64,000 nt of DNA from contig NZ_JARXVH010000011.1 of NCBI RefSeq assembly GCF_029892565.1, positions 248,001-312,000 of the forward strand, read 5' to 3'. The notes under the pieces were generated by a model, which worked only from the letters and a program-made list of their open reading frames with translations, was not told the DNA's origin and did no database searches. A program made the position numbers and the translations under genes. Source of the stretch: Streptomyces pseudovenezuelae (GTDB taxonomy: Bacteria; Actinomycetota; Actinomycetes; Streptomycetales; Streptomycetaceae). Each line of letters starts with the position of its first letter. Positions within the stretch are counted from its first letter, which is position 1. This document shows positions 16,094-23,344 of the stretch, one piece after another.

Positions 16094-17068
16094 TCAGGCA
16101 CCTCCCGTTGAAGGCCTTCCCGCTCGGGCAAGAGCCTCCTCGGCCTGGGCGGCGAGCGTGGCGACGAGTTCGGCCGCGGGTGGCAGGTCGTTGACGAGGT
16201 CGACGGCCTCGCCGGCCCACACCGGCAGGGACGGCAGGTCGCCTCGGGCGACGTCGGCCTGGTAGGCGTCGCGGGCCCGGGGGTCGGCGGCGAGTTCGGC
16301 TTCCCGGCCCCGCCAGCGGTCGAGGTAGGGGTGGCCGAGGGTGCGAGCCGTGTACTGGTGCGGCCAGGGTGATGACCTGGCGATGTCGAGGACCCGGTTG
16401 CGTTCCGTGTCCTCCCCGCGTCCCTTGACGATGGCCTCGGCGCTCGCGGGCTCGACCAGGGCCTCGGCCGTGGCCTGGAACCTGGTGCCGATGAGCGCTC
16501 CGGCCGCCCCCAGCACCAGGGCGGCGGCCATGCCACGGCCGTCGGCGATCCCACCGGCCGCCAGCACCGGCACGGGCGCCGCCAGATCCACCACCACCGG
16601 CACGAACGGCAGCGTCGCCCGCCCGTGCCGGGCCCCGTGCCCACCGCTTTCCGTGCCCTGCGCCACGATGACGTCGGCCCCCAGATCGAGCGCCCGACGA
16701 GCCTCCTCCAGGTCTGTGACCTGCACGATCAGCGCCGCGCCGGCGGCCCGGATGGTCTCGACGAAGGGGCTCGGGTCCCCGAAGGAGAGTGCCACGGCTT
16801 CGGGGCCGTACTCCAGTGCCTGTTCCACCGCGCCGACGTCGGCCGCCCAGTTCAGGAACCCGACTCCCCACGGATGCCCGCCCCCGGCCACGACCGGCAA
16901 CTCCCGCGCCAGCCACTCCCGTTCGCCGCCCCCTGCGCCGACCAGCCCCAGCCCGCCGCCGCGCGAGACGGCGGCGGCCAACGCCCCGCCGGCCGACCCG
17001 CCCATGGGCGCCGAGGCGATCGGATGCCGTACACCGAACAGTTTCGTGAACGCGGTCGCCAGTGTCAT
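16094..17068 (-). CDS. Nitronate monooxygenase / 2-nitropropane dioxygenase-like flavoprotein
   Basis: 324 residues from ATG at 17068 (ATG at 17080 is an alternative; both weakly preceded by purine-rich sequence). FMN-dependent TIM barrel: HPIASAPMGGSAGGALAAAVS, the SFGDPSPF block, GADVIVAQGTESGGHG with the conserved glycine-His, and PVLAAGGIADGRGMAAALVLGAAGALIGTRF for phosphate binding. The NMO family oxidises nitronates to carbonyls and nitrite, but NAD(P)H:quinone reductases share the fold, so the substrate is open. Divergent from the DUF427 gene with a 47-bp gap. Confidence 0.88.
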   Translation of the reverse strand: MTLATAFTKLFGVRHPIASAPMGGSAGGALAAAVSRGGGLGLVGAGGGEREWLARELPVVAGGGHPWGVGFLNWAADVGAVEQALEYGPEAVALSFGDPSPFVETIRAAGAALIVQVTDLEEARRALDLGADVIVAQGTESGGHGARHGRATLPFVPVVVDLAAPVPVLAAGGIADGRGMAAALVLGAAGALIGTRFQATAEALVEPASAEAIVKGRGEDTERNRVLDIARSSPWPHQYTARTLGHPYLDRWRGREAELAADPRARDAYQADVARGDLPSLPVWAGEAVDLVNDLPPAAELVATLAAQAEEALARAGRPSTGGA

Positions 17069-17115
17069 GCCTGTCATCATCGACCGGAGAGAACCGAGGG
17101 AGAAGGAGAACGGAC

Positions 17116-17919
17116 ATGACCGCACTCACCACCGCCGAGTCTCTCCACGACACCCCGGAAGGCCTCCTCTGGGAACCCAGTGAACGCTGGGTACGCGGCC
17201 GAAAGGACAAGGTGACGGTCGTCGACAGCCACCACCCCGTCCTCGTCTGGGAGCCCGGGGTCCCGGTGCCGCTCTACGCCTTCCCGCGCGCGGAGGTGCG
17301 CGAGGACCTGCTCCGCCCCGCGAAGAACCCGCCGACCGGCACCCACACCGGCTCGCAGATCTTCTACGACCTCGAAGTCGACGGCGAGTTGCTGGAGAAC
17401 GCCGCCTGGACGTTCCCCGCGGCCGACCTCGCCGACCACATCGCCTTCGAGTGGTTCCGGCGTACCGGAAAGGGCCTTGACCACTGGTACGAGGAGGAAG
17501 AGGAGATCTTCATCCACCCTCGCGACCCGCACAAGCGGGTGGACGCGATCGCCAGCAGCCGGCACGTCCAGGTCGAGATCGACGGCAGGGTCGTCGCCGA
17601 CACGCACCACCCGGTGCTCCTCTTCGAGACCGGTCTGCCGACCCGCTACTACATCCCCCGCGAGGACGTCCGCCTCGACCTCCTCACCCCCACCGACCAC
17701 CACACCGGCTGCCCCTACAAGGGCACGGCAGCGTACTGGTCCTGGGCCGGAGAAGGGGACGACGTCCCGCCCAACCTGGTGTGGAGTTACGCCGCTCCGC
17801 TGCCCGCGGTGGGCGCGATCCAGGGACTGCTCGCCTTCTACAACGAGGTGCTCGACATCACGGTGGACGGCGAACGCCTGGAGCGTCCCGTGACCCACTT
17901 CAGCAAGCACCTGCCGTAG
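17116..17919 (+). CDS. Tandem DUF427-domain protein
   Basis: 267 residues from ATG at 17116 with AAGGAG 8 nt upstream. Two copies of the DUF427 fold: VTVVDSHHPVLVWEPGVPVPLYAFPRAEV (about 36-64) and its repeat RVVADTHHPVLLFETGLPTRYYIPREDV (about 160-187), each followed by TGTHTGSQIFYDL- or TGCPYKGTAAYWS-type segments. DUF427 domains are small beta folds, often found singly; the tandem form is common in actinobacteria. Function unknown. Both copies retain the conserved His-Pro-Val and Tyr residues. Confidence 0.9.
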   Translation: MTALTTAESLHDTPEGLLWEPSERWVRGRKDKVTVVDSHHPVLVWEPGVPVPLYAFPRAEVREDLLRPAKNPPTGTHTGSQIFYDLEVDGELLENAAWTFPAADLADHIAFEWFRRTGKGLDHWYEEEEEIFIHPRDPHKRVDAIASSRHVQVEIDGRVVADTHHPVLLFETGLPTRYYIPREDVRLDLLTPTDHHTGCPYKGTAAYWSWAGEGDDVPPNLVWSYAAPLPAVGAIQGLLAFYNEVLDITVDGERLERPVTHFSKHLP

Positions 17920-17971
17920 AACTGAGATTGGAAGGACGGGAGACCGGGGACCGGATACCGGGAGGCTCGGT

Positions 17972-18598
17972 TCAGACCTTCACGTGCCGAACGAGCCAGG
18001 ACATCATCTCGCTCAGGTCCCCGACGGCGTCCAGCACCACATCCACCGCCTCGAGGGTGTGCAACCAGCCGTCGCACCCCAGCGGTCGCACCGCGATCAA
18101 CGAGCGATGGCGCAGCAGTTCGGCACGCTGATGGTCGGCCGGGTAGTCACGGGGGACCCGTTTCATGAGGTCACCGGTGACTTCGTACTCCCGATTCCTC
18201 AACTCCTCGACGATGGCGGTGAGTTCACGGCCACTGCCGTCGACGGCCACCGCCTGCCGGAACTTGCGGATCTGTTCGGGAACGGGGTACCACCAAGCCC
18301 CCTGGATCCGCAGTCCGTCGAGGTCGAAGCGAAGCCCTATCTCGATGTTGCGCGCAAGGCGGATCACGGCCCCTTGGTGCTGCCACCACCAGGAGTTCGT
18401 CCGGTAGTGCCAGACGGAGAAGTCGTCGTATGCGGCGTCCCTGTCCGCGAGGTCGTTCAGCAGCGCGATCATCGGCTGCCGCACCAGTTGCTCGCGCTCT
18501 TTCCGACACTTCTCCCGCACCGACTGCGAGGGCTCGCCCTCCAGTTGGAGCAAAACGTCGAAGGCCCCCTCGGGCCACCCTGTGAACCGTCCGGCCAT
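17972..18598 (-). CDS. DUF2461-like protein
   Basis: 208 residues. The opening GRFTGWPEGAFDVLLQLEG and the following ALLNDLADRDAAYDDF and WWWQHQGAVIRLARNIEIGLRFDLDGLRIQGAWW segments resemble DUF2461 (TIGR02453) proteins, though it is divergent from the typical FxGFP start. No signal peptide or membrane helix. A TAGGGT hexamer 6 nt before ATG (18605-18610) indicates a leaderless transcript. An inverted repeat TTGCCC-ATTG-GGGCAA (18612-18627) lies at the promoter. Function unknown. Confidence 0.68.
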   Translation of the reverse strand: MAGRFTGWPEGAFDVLLQLEGEPSQSVREKCRKEREQLVRQPMIALLNDLADRDAAYDDFSVWHYRTNSWWWQHQGAVIRLARNIEIGLRFDLDGLRIQGAWWYPVPEQIRKFRQAVAVDGSGRELTAIVEELRNREYEVTGDLMKRVPRDYPADHQRAELLRHRSLIAVRPLGCDGWLHTLEAVDVVLDAVGDLSEMMSWLVRHVKV

Positions 18599-18611
18599 GC
18601 GCGAACCCTAC

Positions 18612-18627
18612 TTGCCCATTGGGGCAA
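18612..18627. promoter_or_regulatory. Inverted repeat at the DUF2461 promoter
   Basis: TTGCCC-ATTG-GGGCAA, immediately upstream of the leaderless-type -10 hexamer of the minus-strand gene. It would overlap the spacer and -35 region, so it is a candidate operator. Confidence 0.35.
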
Positions 18628-18695
18628 CTCCACTGCCCTCTGTCCCTGCCTTCGCGACCGGTGACGTCCCGCCGGCGAGCCGCTAGCGTCCGAGC

Positions 18696-18764
18696 GTGAG
18701 CTCGAACACCCTGCCGAGACCCCGGCCGTCCGCCATGTCCTCGTACAGCAGGCCCGGCACGTGA
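18696..18764 (+). CDS. Leaderless 22-codon upstream ORF coupled to the M23 peptidase
   Basis: GTG at 18696 lies 7 nt after a TAGCGT hexamer (18684-18689), as in leaderless Streptomyces transcripts. The ORF (begins MSSNTLPRPRPS, ends SYSRPGT) is rich in Ser, Pro and Arg and ends TGA at 18762-18764, overlapping the peptidase GTG start as GTGA. The peptidase itself has no clear ribosome binding site, so translation may depend on this ORF. A frameshifted true N-terminus of the peptidase is the alternative explanation. Confidence 0.45.
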   Translation: MSSNTLPRPRPSAMSSYSRPGT

Positions 18765-19903
18765 CCGAGCAGACGGAGGGCACGGCACCCGTCCACGAGG
18801 TGGAGACGGCCGAACGGGCAGATGCCGAGCCGGTGTTGAGGACCCCGCAGCCGCCGAACGGAGAGCGTCCGCGCCGTCGCGGTCCCGGCCCCTTCCTCCT
18901 GATCGTGGCACCCGCGCTGGTGGCTCTCATCGGGGTGTCCGGCTACCTGGCCCTCACCGACGGCCTCTCCCCCGTGCTGTCCCAGGGCTCGGATCCGGCA
19001 CCGACGGACATCAGCAACGTCGATGCCTCGTACGTCCCTTGGCTGCGCAAGGCGACCGCCGACTGCACGGTCGTCACGCCAGCCGTGCTCGCCGCGCAGA
19101 TCGATCAGGTCTCGGGATGGAGCGACGACTCCGCGAGCCTTTCGCAACAGGGAATCGCCCGCTTCACGGACGCCCAGTGGCGGACCTGGGGCCGGGACGC
19201 GGACGCCAACGGCCGCTCCTCACCGCACGATCCGGTGGATGCGATCATGGCCCTCGGCCGGCAGGACTGTTCGCTCGCCAAGAAGGTGACGGCCCTCAGG
19301 ACCGAGGGAACCGTCAACGGCGACCTCACGGACCTGACCCTCGCCGCGTACGCGGTCGGGACGGACACGGTGGCGAAGGCGGGCCGTGTCTCCGGCAGCG
19401 CACGCACGTTCGTCGACGGGGTCAAGGGACGGCGTCCGCAGTACGACGCACTCGTACGGCGGACTCCCGAGGACACCGGCGGCCAGAACGCCTCCACCAT
19501 CCTGTCCCCACCGGTCACCACCCTCACGGTCACCTCCCCCTTCGGCTCGCGCAAGCACCCGCTCACCGGCGTCACCAAGCTCCACACCGGGGTGGACTTC
19601 GGCGCACCCAAGGGCGCCCAGGTGTCGGCCGCGCGGGACGGCCGGGTCGAGTTCGCGGGCATGACCACGGCGTACGGTCTCCGCGTGGTGATCGACCACG
19701 GCACGATCGAGGGCAAACGGCTGGAGACGACGTACAGCCATCTGTCCGCCCTCCAGGTCACCGTGGGCCAGTCGGTGACGGCAGGTTCCCCGGTCGGTCT
19801 CGTCGGCTCCACCGGCCTGTCCACCGGGCCGCACCTGCACTTCGAGGTGCTCCTGGACGGGCAGTACATGGACCCGGTCCCTTGGCTGAGCCCGGCTCAC
19901 TGA
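18761..19903 (+). CDS. Membrane-anchored M23 metallopeptidase
   Basis: 380 residues from GTG at 18761. Cytoplasmic N-terminus of about 44 residues ending RPRRRGPG, one TM helix (about 45-66), an external helical, lysozyme-like linker (about 80-240) with two cysteines (ADCTVV, RQDCSL), and a C-terminal LytM/M23 domain (about 255-375). Zinc ligands are visible in HTGVDFGAP, in the YSHLS strand and in HLHFEV. It should cleave peptidoglycan cross-links outside the membrane. No strong ribosome binding site; coupling to the upstream ORF through GTGA is likely. Confidence 0.9.
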   Translation: MTEQTEGTAPVHEVETAERADAEPVLRTPQPPNGERPRRRGPGPFLLIVAPALVALIGVSGYLALTDGLSPVLSQGSDPAPTDISNVDASYVPWLRKATADCTVVTPAVLAAQIDQVSGWSDDSASLSQQGIARFTDAQWRTWGRDADANGRSSPHDPVDAIMALGRQDCSLAKKVTALRTEGTVNGDLTDLTLAAYAVGTDTVAKAGRVSGSARTFVDGVKGRRPQYDALVRRTPEDTGGQNASTILSPPVTTLTVTSPFGSRKHPLTGVTKLHTGVDFGAPKGAQVSAARDGRVEFAGMTTAYGLRVVIDHGTIEGKRLETTYSHLSALQVTVGQSVTAGSPVGLVGSTGLSTGPHLHFEVLLDGQYMDPVPWLSPAH

Positions 19904-20232
19904 CGCTGTCAGGGGCGCTGGGCCGGCAGGCCGGGCCCTCGAAGTCTCGAAGCTACGAAACCTCGAAGCCACGAAGCTACGAAGCTACGAAGGAGAGCCG
20001 CACCTCTCCGTCTGAACGGCGGGCCTCAGTCCGGCAGTTGATCGGCACCGGCCCGTAGTTCCTGCCCCCCAGGAGGCGGACCTGGATACCTTGCGCGCAC
20101 GCATGTCACGCGCGTGCACAGAGGTTCAAGCAACTGTCTACGTCCCGGACCTCGTAGCCGCATGGGCCGAGTTGCACTGACCACCAGGCGACGAGGGGAT
20201 GACGATGGTGACAGTCGTGCGAGGTCATCGAC
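19904..20232. other. 329-bp intergenic region with an 8-bp tandem repeat
   Basis: Apart from the tandem array at 19939-19994, a 25-codon ORF (20103-20180, ending DLVAAWAELH) is open but lacks a convincing binding site, and I do not call it. The last 30 bp supply a GAGG ribosome binding site for the NTF2-like gene. No RNA gene or clear terminator was recognised. Confidence 0.6.
19939..19994. repeat. Seven-unit 8-bp tandem repeat
   Basis: Seven consecutive 8-bp units with consensus (T/A)CGAAGCC/T fill 56 bp 36 bp after the M23 peptidase stop. Two adjacent units (19971-19986) are identical. The period is not a multiple of 3 and the region is non-coding. Such a microsatellite is unusual in Streptomyces and is likely polymorphic. 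Confidence 0.85.
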
Positions 20233-20628
20233 ATGATGACCGTCGTGACGAATCAGGTATCCCTGGAATCCCAACTCGCGTCGCTCATGGGCGAGTACGA
20301 GCGGGCCAACAACAGTCATGACATCGAACGGGTCGTGCCGTTCATCGCCGAGGACGCCACGTACTGGTTCTCGGACGGCTCGCATCAGGGCATCGAGGAG
20401 ATCCGGTCCGCGATCGAGAAGACGTTCGCGAAGATCCTCGACGAGGTGTACGAGGTCCGGGATCTGGAGTGGCCCGTACTCACCGCGGACGTCGCGGTGT
20501 GCCGTTATCGGTTCGCCTGGACCGGCGTCGTCGACGGTGAACCGCGCTCCGGCCGAGGGAGAGGCACCAATGTCATCGTGCGGCGGGACGACCGCTGGAG
20601 GATGCTGCATGAGCATCTGAGCTCCTGA
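20233..20628 (+). CDS. NTF2/SnoaL-like protein
   Basis: 131 residues (ATG at 20233, GAGG 9 nt upstream; a second ATG follows at 20236). Segment order matches the SnoaL/NTF2 cone fold: LMGEYERANNSHDIERVVPFIAEDATYWF, HQGIEEIRSAIEKTF, and the final strand GTNVIVRRDDRWRMLHEHLS. These proteins are small enzymes or ligand-binding domains; nothing nearby identifies a substrate. Downstream a GCCGGC hairpin (20640-20662) may act as a weak terminator. Confidence 0.82.
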   Translation: MMTVVTNQVSLESQLASLMGEYERANNSHDIERVVPFIAEDATYWFSDGSHQGIEEIRSAIEKTFAKILDEVYEVRDLEWPVLTADVAVCRYRFAWTGVVDGEPRSGRGRGTNVIVRRDDRWRMLHEHLSS

Positions 20629-20694
20629 TCCTGCGGACAGCCGGCCGTCTCTCCCCGCCGGCCATCACCGCCATGATCACACTTGCCTCCCAAC

Positions 20695-20713
20695 CGTGAC
20701 GGCACACGTCACG
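20695..20713. promoter_or_regulatory. Inverted repeat CGTGACG-GCACA-CGTCACG
   Basis: Perfect 7-bp arms with a 5-bp spacer, 47 bp upstream of the -35 box of the MFS gene at 20795. Probable operator of an unidentified regulator. Confidence 0.5.
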
Positions 20714-20759
20714 AGCATTCCCGGCCCGGCGACATACCACCTACACCCGTCAGCCCCCC

Positions 20760-20788
20760 TTGCCCCTGCACCAGGACCCACCTAGCCT
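20760..20788 (+). promoter_or_regulatory. Leaderless-type promoter of MFS gene
   Basis: TTGCCC (20760-20765), 17-nt spacer, TAGCCT (20783-20788); the GTG start codon at 20795 is 7 nt from the -10 box, so transcription and translation probably begin at the same base. Confidence 0.65.
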
Positions 20789-20794
20789 GATTTT

Positions 20795-22000
20795 GTGCCG
20801 CTAATAAACAAATCCCGATCGCACAACGCCGTGCCGGGCCAGAGCAGCGACCTCACCCGACTCCGGATCACCCTCACCGCGTTCTTCGCCCTCGACGGCT
20901 TCATCTTCGCCGGCTGGGTCGTCCGCATCCCCGCCATCAAGGAACAGACCGGCGCCTCGGCCAGCACCCTCGGCCTCGCCCTCCTCGGTGTCTCCGCCGG
21001 CGCCGTCATCACCATGATGATCACCGGCCGCCTCTGCCGCCGCTACGGAAACCACCAAGTCACCGTCGTCTGCGCCGTACTGCTCGCCCTGAGCGTCTCA
21101 CTCCCCCCACTCACCCACTCCGCGCTCACCCTCGGCGCCGTACTGCTGATCTTCGGCGCCGCCTACGGAGGGATAAATGTCGCGTTCAACAGCGCGGCCG
21201 TCGATCTGGTCAGGGCCATGCGCCGGCCCATCATGCCCAGTTTCCACGCCGCGTTCAGCCTCGGCGGCATGGTCGGCGCCGGACTCGGCGGACTCGTCGC
21301 CGGCGCCCTGACCCCCACCCAGCACCTGTTCGGCCTCACCGTGATCGGCCTCATCGTCACCGCCGTGGTCGGCCGCAGCCTGCTGCGCCTCCAGCCACCG
21401 GCACTCCCCGAGGACTCACCGAAGGAGGAGGCCGCACCCCGCCGCCTCGACAGGCGCACCCGCGGTCTCGTGATCACCTTCGGCCTCATCGCCCTGTGCA
21501 CGGCCTTCGGCGAAGGAGCCCTGGCCGACTGGAGCGCCCTGCACCTGGAACAGGACCTCGACGCCACAGCCGGCGCCGCCGCGCTCGGCTACTCCTGCTT
21601 CGCGCTCGCCATGACCGCCGGCCGACTCACCGGCACCCGGCTGCTCGAACGCCTGGGCCGGACCCGCACTCTCGTGTCCGGCGGCACGATCGCCGCCCTC
21701 GGCATGCTGCTCGGCGCGCTCGCTCCCTCCCTGTGGGCGGCCGTCCTCGGCTTCGTGATCACCGGGCTCGGCCTCGCCAACCTCTTCCCCGTCGCCATCG
21801 AACGCGCCGGCACGCTCGCAGGCCCCGACGGCGTCGCCATCGCCTCCACCTTCGGCTACGGCGGCATGCTCCTCGGCCCACCCGCCATCGGCTTCATGGC
21901 CGACTGGTTCTCCCTCCCGGCCGCCCTCACGAGTGTTGCGGTACTGGCGGCTACGGCGGCTCTGATCGGCTTCGCCACCCGAGGTGCGGCAGAGCGCTGA
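20795..22000 (+). CDS. MFS transporter (12-TM, fucose-permease/YbjJ-like)
   Basis: 401 residues from a leaderless GTG. Twelve hydrophobic helices, with the MFS motif A region between helices 2 and 3 (GRLCRRYGNHQV), FNSAAVDLVRAMRRPIMPSFHAAFSLGGMVGAG in helices 4-5, and an equivalent block in the second half (RLTGTRLLERLGRTRTL). The VDL...HAxFSLG pattern is characteristic of the FHS/YbjJ-type subgroup, often annotated as sugar or inner-membrane transporters. Substrate unknown. Regulated from a promoter with an upstream inverted repeat at 20695-20713. Confidence 0.9.
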   Translation: MPLINKSRSHNAVPGQSSDLTRLRITLTAFFALDGFIFAGWVVRIPAIKEQTGASASTLGLALLGVSAGAVITMMITGRLCRRYGNHQVTVVCAVLLALSVSLPPLTHSALTLGAVLLIFGAAYGGINVAFNSAAVDLVRAMRRPIMPSFHAAFSLGGMVGAGLGGLVAGALTPTQHLFGLTVIGLIVTAVVGRSLLRLQPPALPEDSPKEEAAPRRLDRRTRGLVITFGLIALCTAFGEGALADWSALHLEQDLDATAGAAALGYSCFALAMTAGRLTGTRLLERLGRTRTLVSGGTIAALGMLLGALAPSLWAAVLGFVITGLGLANLFPVAIERAGTLAGPDGVAIASTFGYGGMLLGPPAIGFMADWFSLPAALTSVAVLAATAALIGFATRGAAER

Positions 22001-22136
22001 CCAACATCACTTCCCGCGCCTCCGTCCGCCCCCCGACCCACGTTCACCTGGCCGACCCGTGACGACGGCGCCGTGGAAGCTCGTACGGACCGCCGCACCT
22101 CCCCTCGACCACACCCGATACGGCACACTCACCGCC

Positions 22137-22877
22137 ATGGACACCACAGCCTTCGTCGCGCAGTTGGACCGGGAGGGTCGACTGCTGGCCGCGGCCGCCG
22201 AGCAGGCGGGGACCGATGCCAAGGTGCCGACCTGTCCGGAGTGGCAGGTTCGGGATCTCGTGCGGCACACGGGCATGGTGCACCGGTGGGCGGCGGCGTT
22301 CGTGGCCGAGGGGCACACGGCCTACCACCCCGACGGCGGGCTGCCCGAGCTGGACGGCGCCGAGCTGCTGGACTGGTTCCGCGAGGGCCACGGGTATCTC
22401 GTCGAGACCCTGGCGGCCGCGGCGCCCGACGTCCAGTGCTGGCAGTTCATGCCGGCGCCGTCGCCGCTCGCCTTCTGGGCCCGGCGGCAGGCGCACGAGA
22501 CCACCGTGCACCGGATCGACGCCGAGTCGGCGCGGGGCGGCACGCCCACCGAGATCTCCACGGGCTTCGCGGCCGACGGCATCGACGAGTTGCTGCGCGG
22601 CTTCCATGCCCGGTCCAAGAGCCAGGTCCGCAGCGAGGAGCCACGGGTGCTTCGGGTGCGCGCGACGGATGCCGACGGCGCGGTGTGGACCGTACGGCTG
22701 TCTCAAGAACCGCCCGTGACCGTCCGGGACGCGACCGGCGACGCCGACTGTGAACTGGCCGGGCCCGCCGTGCAGTTGTATCTGGCGTTGTGGAACCGGC
22801 GCCCGTTCCCGAGCGTGACCGGGGACGCGGCCCTCGCCTCGCTGTGGCGCGAGAAGTCGGCCGTCACTTGGAGCTGA
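22137..22877 (+). CDS. Maleylpyruvate isomerase-like mycothiol-dependent enzyme
   Basis: 246 residues. The N-terminal DinB-like four-helix domain carries the metal-binding triad: ACPEW-type VPTCPEWQVRDLVRHTGMVHRW (first His), a central acidic helix, and WARRQAHETTVHRIDAE (HExxxHR, second and third ligands). The C-terminal domain (about 160-246) is the MDMPI-C alpha/beta domain. Family members use mycothiol as co-substrate for isomerisation or conjugation. No ring-cleavage genes adjoin, so detoxification is as likely as maleylpyruvate isomerisation. The start (ATG 22137) has no ribosome binding site and may be leaderless. Its stop is 3 bp from the convergent MarR gene. Confidence 0.88.
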   Translation: MDTTAFVAQLDREGRLLAAAAEQAGTDAKVPTCPEWQVRDLVRHTGMVHRWAAAFVAEGHTAYHPDGGLPELDGAELLDWFREGHGYLVETLAAAAPDVQCWQFMPAPSPLAFWARRQAHETTVHRIDAESARGGTPTEISTGFAADGIDELLRGFHARSKSQVRSEEPRVLRVRATDADGAVWTVRLSQEPPVTVRDATGDADCELAGPAVQLYLALWNRRPFPSVTGDAALASLWREKSAVTWS

Positions 22878-22880
22878 CCT

Positions 22881-23258
22881 TCAGGCGGTGAGCATCCGCG
22901 TCAGTACCGCGCGCTGCACCGGCAGCACCTCGCCGTGCAGTGAGCGTCCCTTGTCCGTGAGTCCCACGCGCACGCCCCGCCGGTCCTCCGGGCACATGGT
23001 GCGCTCGACGAGCTCGTCCTTCTCCAGCCGGGCGATCAGCCGCGACAGGGCGCTCTGGCTCAGATGGACGCGCTCGGAGATCTCCTGCACGCGGTAGGCG
23101 CAGGCATCGCCGGCCAGTACGTCCAGCACCTCGAAGTCGCTGGCGCACAGGCCGTGTTGGTGCAGCACGCGGTCCAGTTCGCACTGGGTGCGCGCGTGCA
23201 GCGCGAGGATGTCCCGCCACTGGTCCACGAGCCCCTGCTCGGCATTCTTGGCCGCCAT
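22881..23258 (-). CDS. MarR-family regulator of the adjacent MFS exporter
   Basis: 125 residues from ATG at 23258, 6 nt from a TACGGT hexamer, hence probably leaderless; an ATG at 23282 gives eight more residues. Winged helix: SDFEVLDVLAG, VQEISERVHLSQSALSRLIARLEKDELVER and the wing PEDRRGVRVGLTDKGR. MarR proteins repress drug-efflux genes and release DNA on ligand binding. Divergent from the DHA2-type transporter at 23345, with two inverted repeats in the shared promoter region. Confidence 0.92.
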   Translation of the reverse strand: MAAKNAEQGLVDQWRDILALHARTQCELDRVLHQHGLCASDFEVLDVLAGDACAYRVQEISERVHLSQSALSRLIARLEKDELVERTMCPEDRRGVRVGLTDKGRSLHGEVLPVQRAVLTRMLTA

Positions 23259-23301
23259 GCGGGCACCGTAGCAGAGAATCACGTTTGTTGCACGTACATT
23301 A

Positions 23302-23336
23302 AATGCCCTTGCATTCCATGCATGTGCATGTAGTGT
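23302..23336 (+). promoter_or_regulatory. Promoter of the MFS exporter with overlapping MarR operators
   Basis: TTGCAT (23309-23314), 16-nt spacer, TAGTGT (23331-23336), with the ATG at 23345 allowing a leaderless transcript. Two inverted repeats overlap it: AATGC-CCTT-GCATT (23302-23315) across the -35 box, and ATGCA-TG-TGCAT (23318-23329) in the spacer. Repressor bound here would exclude polymerase. Confidence 0.65.
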
Positions 23337-23344
23337 CTCCGGTC

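Noticed and set aside
19939..19994. CRISPR-like array
   Set aside because: The 8-bp units are contiguous, without spacers, and no cas genes are present.
20103..20180. A 25-codon ORF upstream of the NTF2-like gene
   Set aside because: No ribosome binding site, no promoter at leaderless spacing, and no recognisable peptide family.
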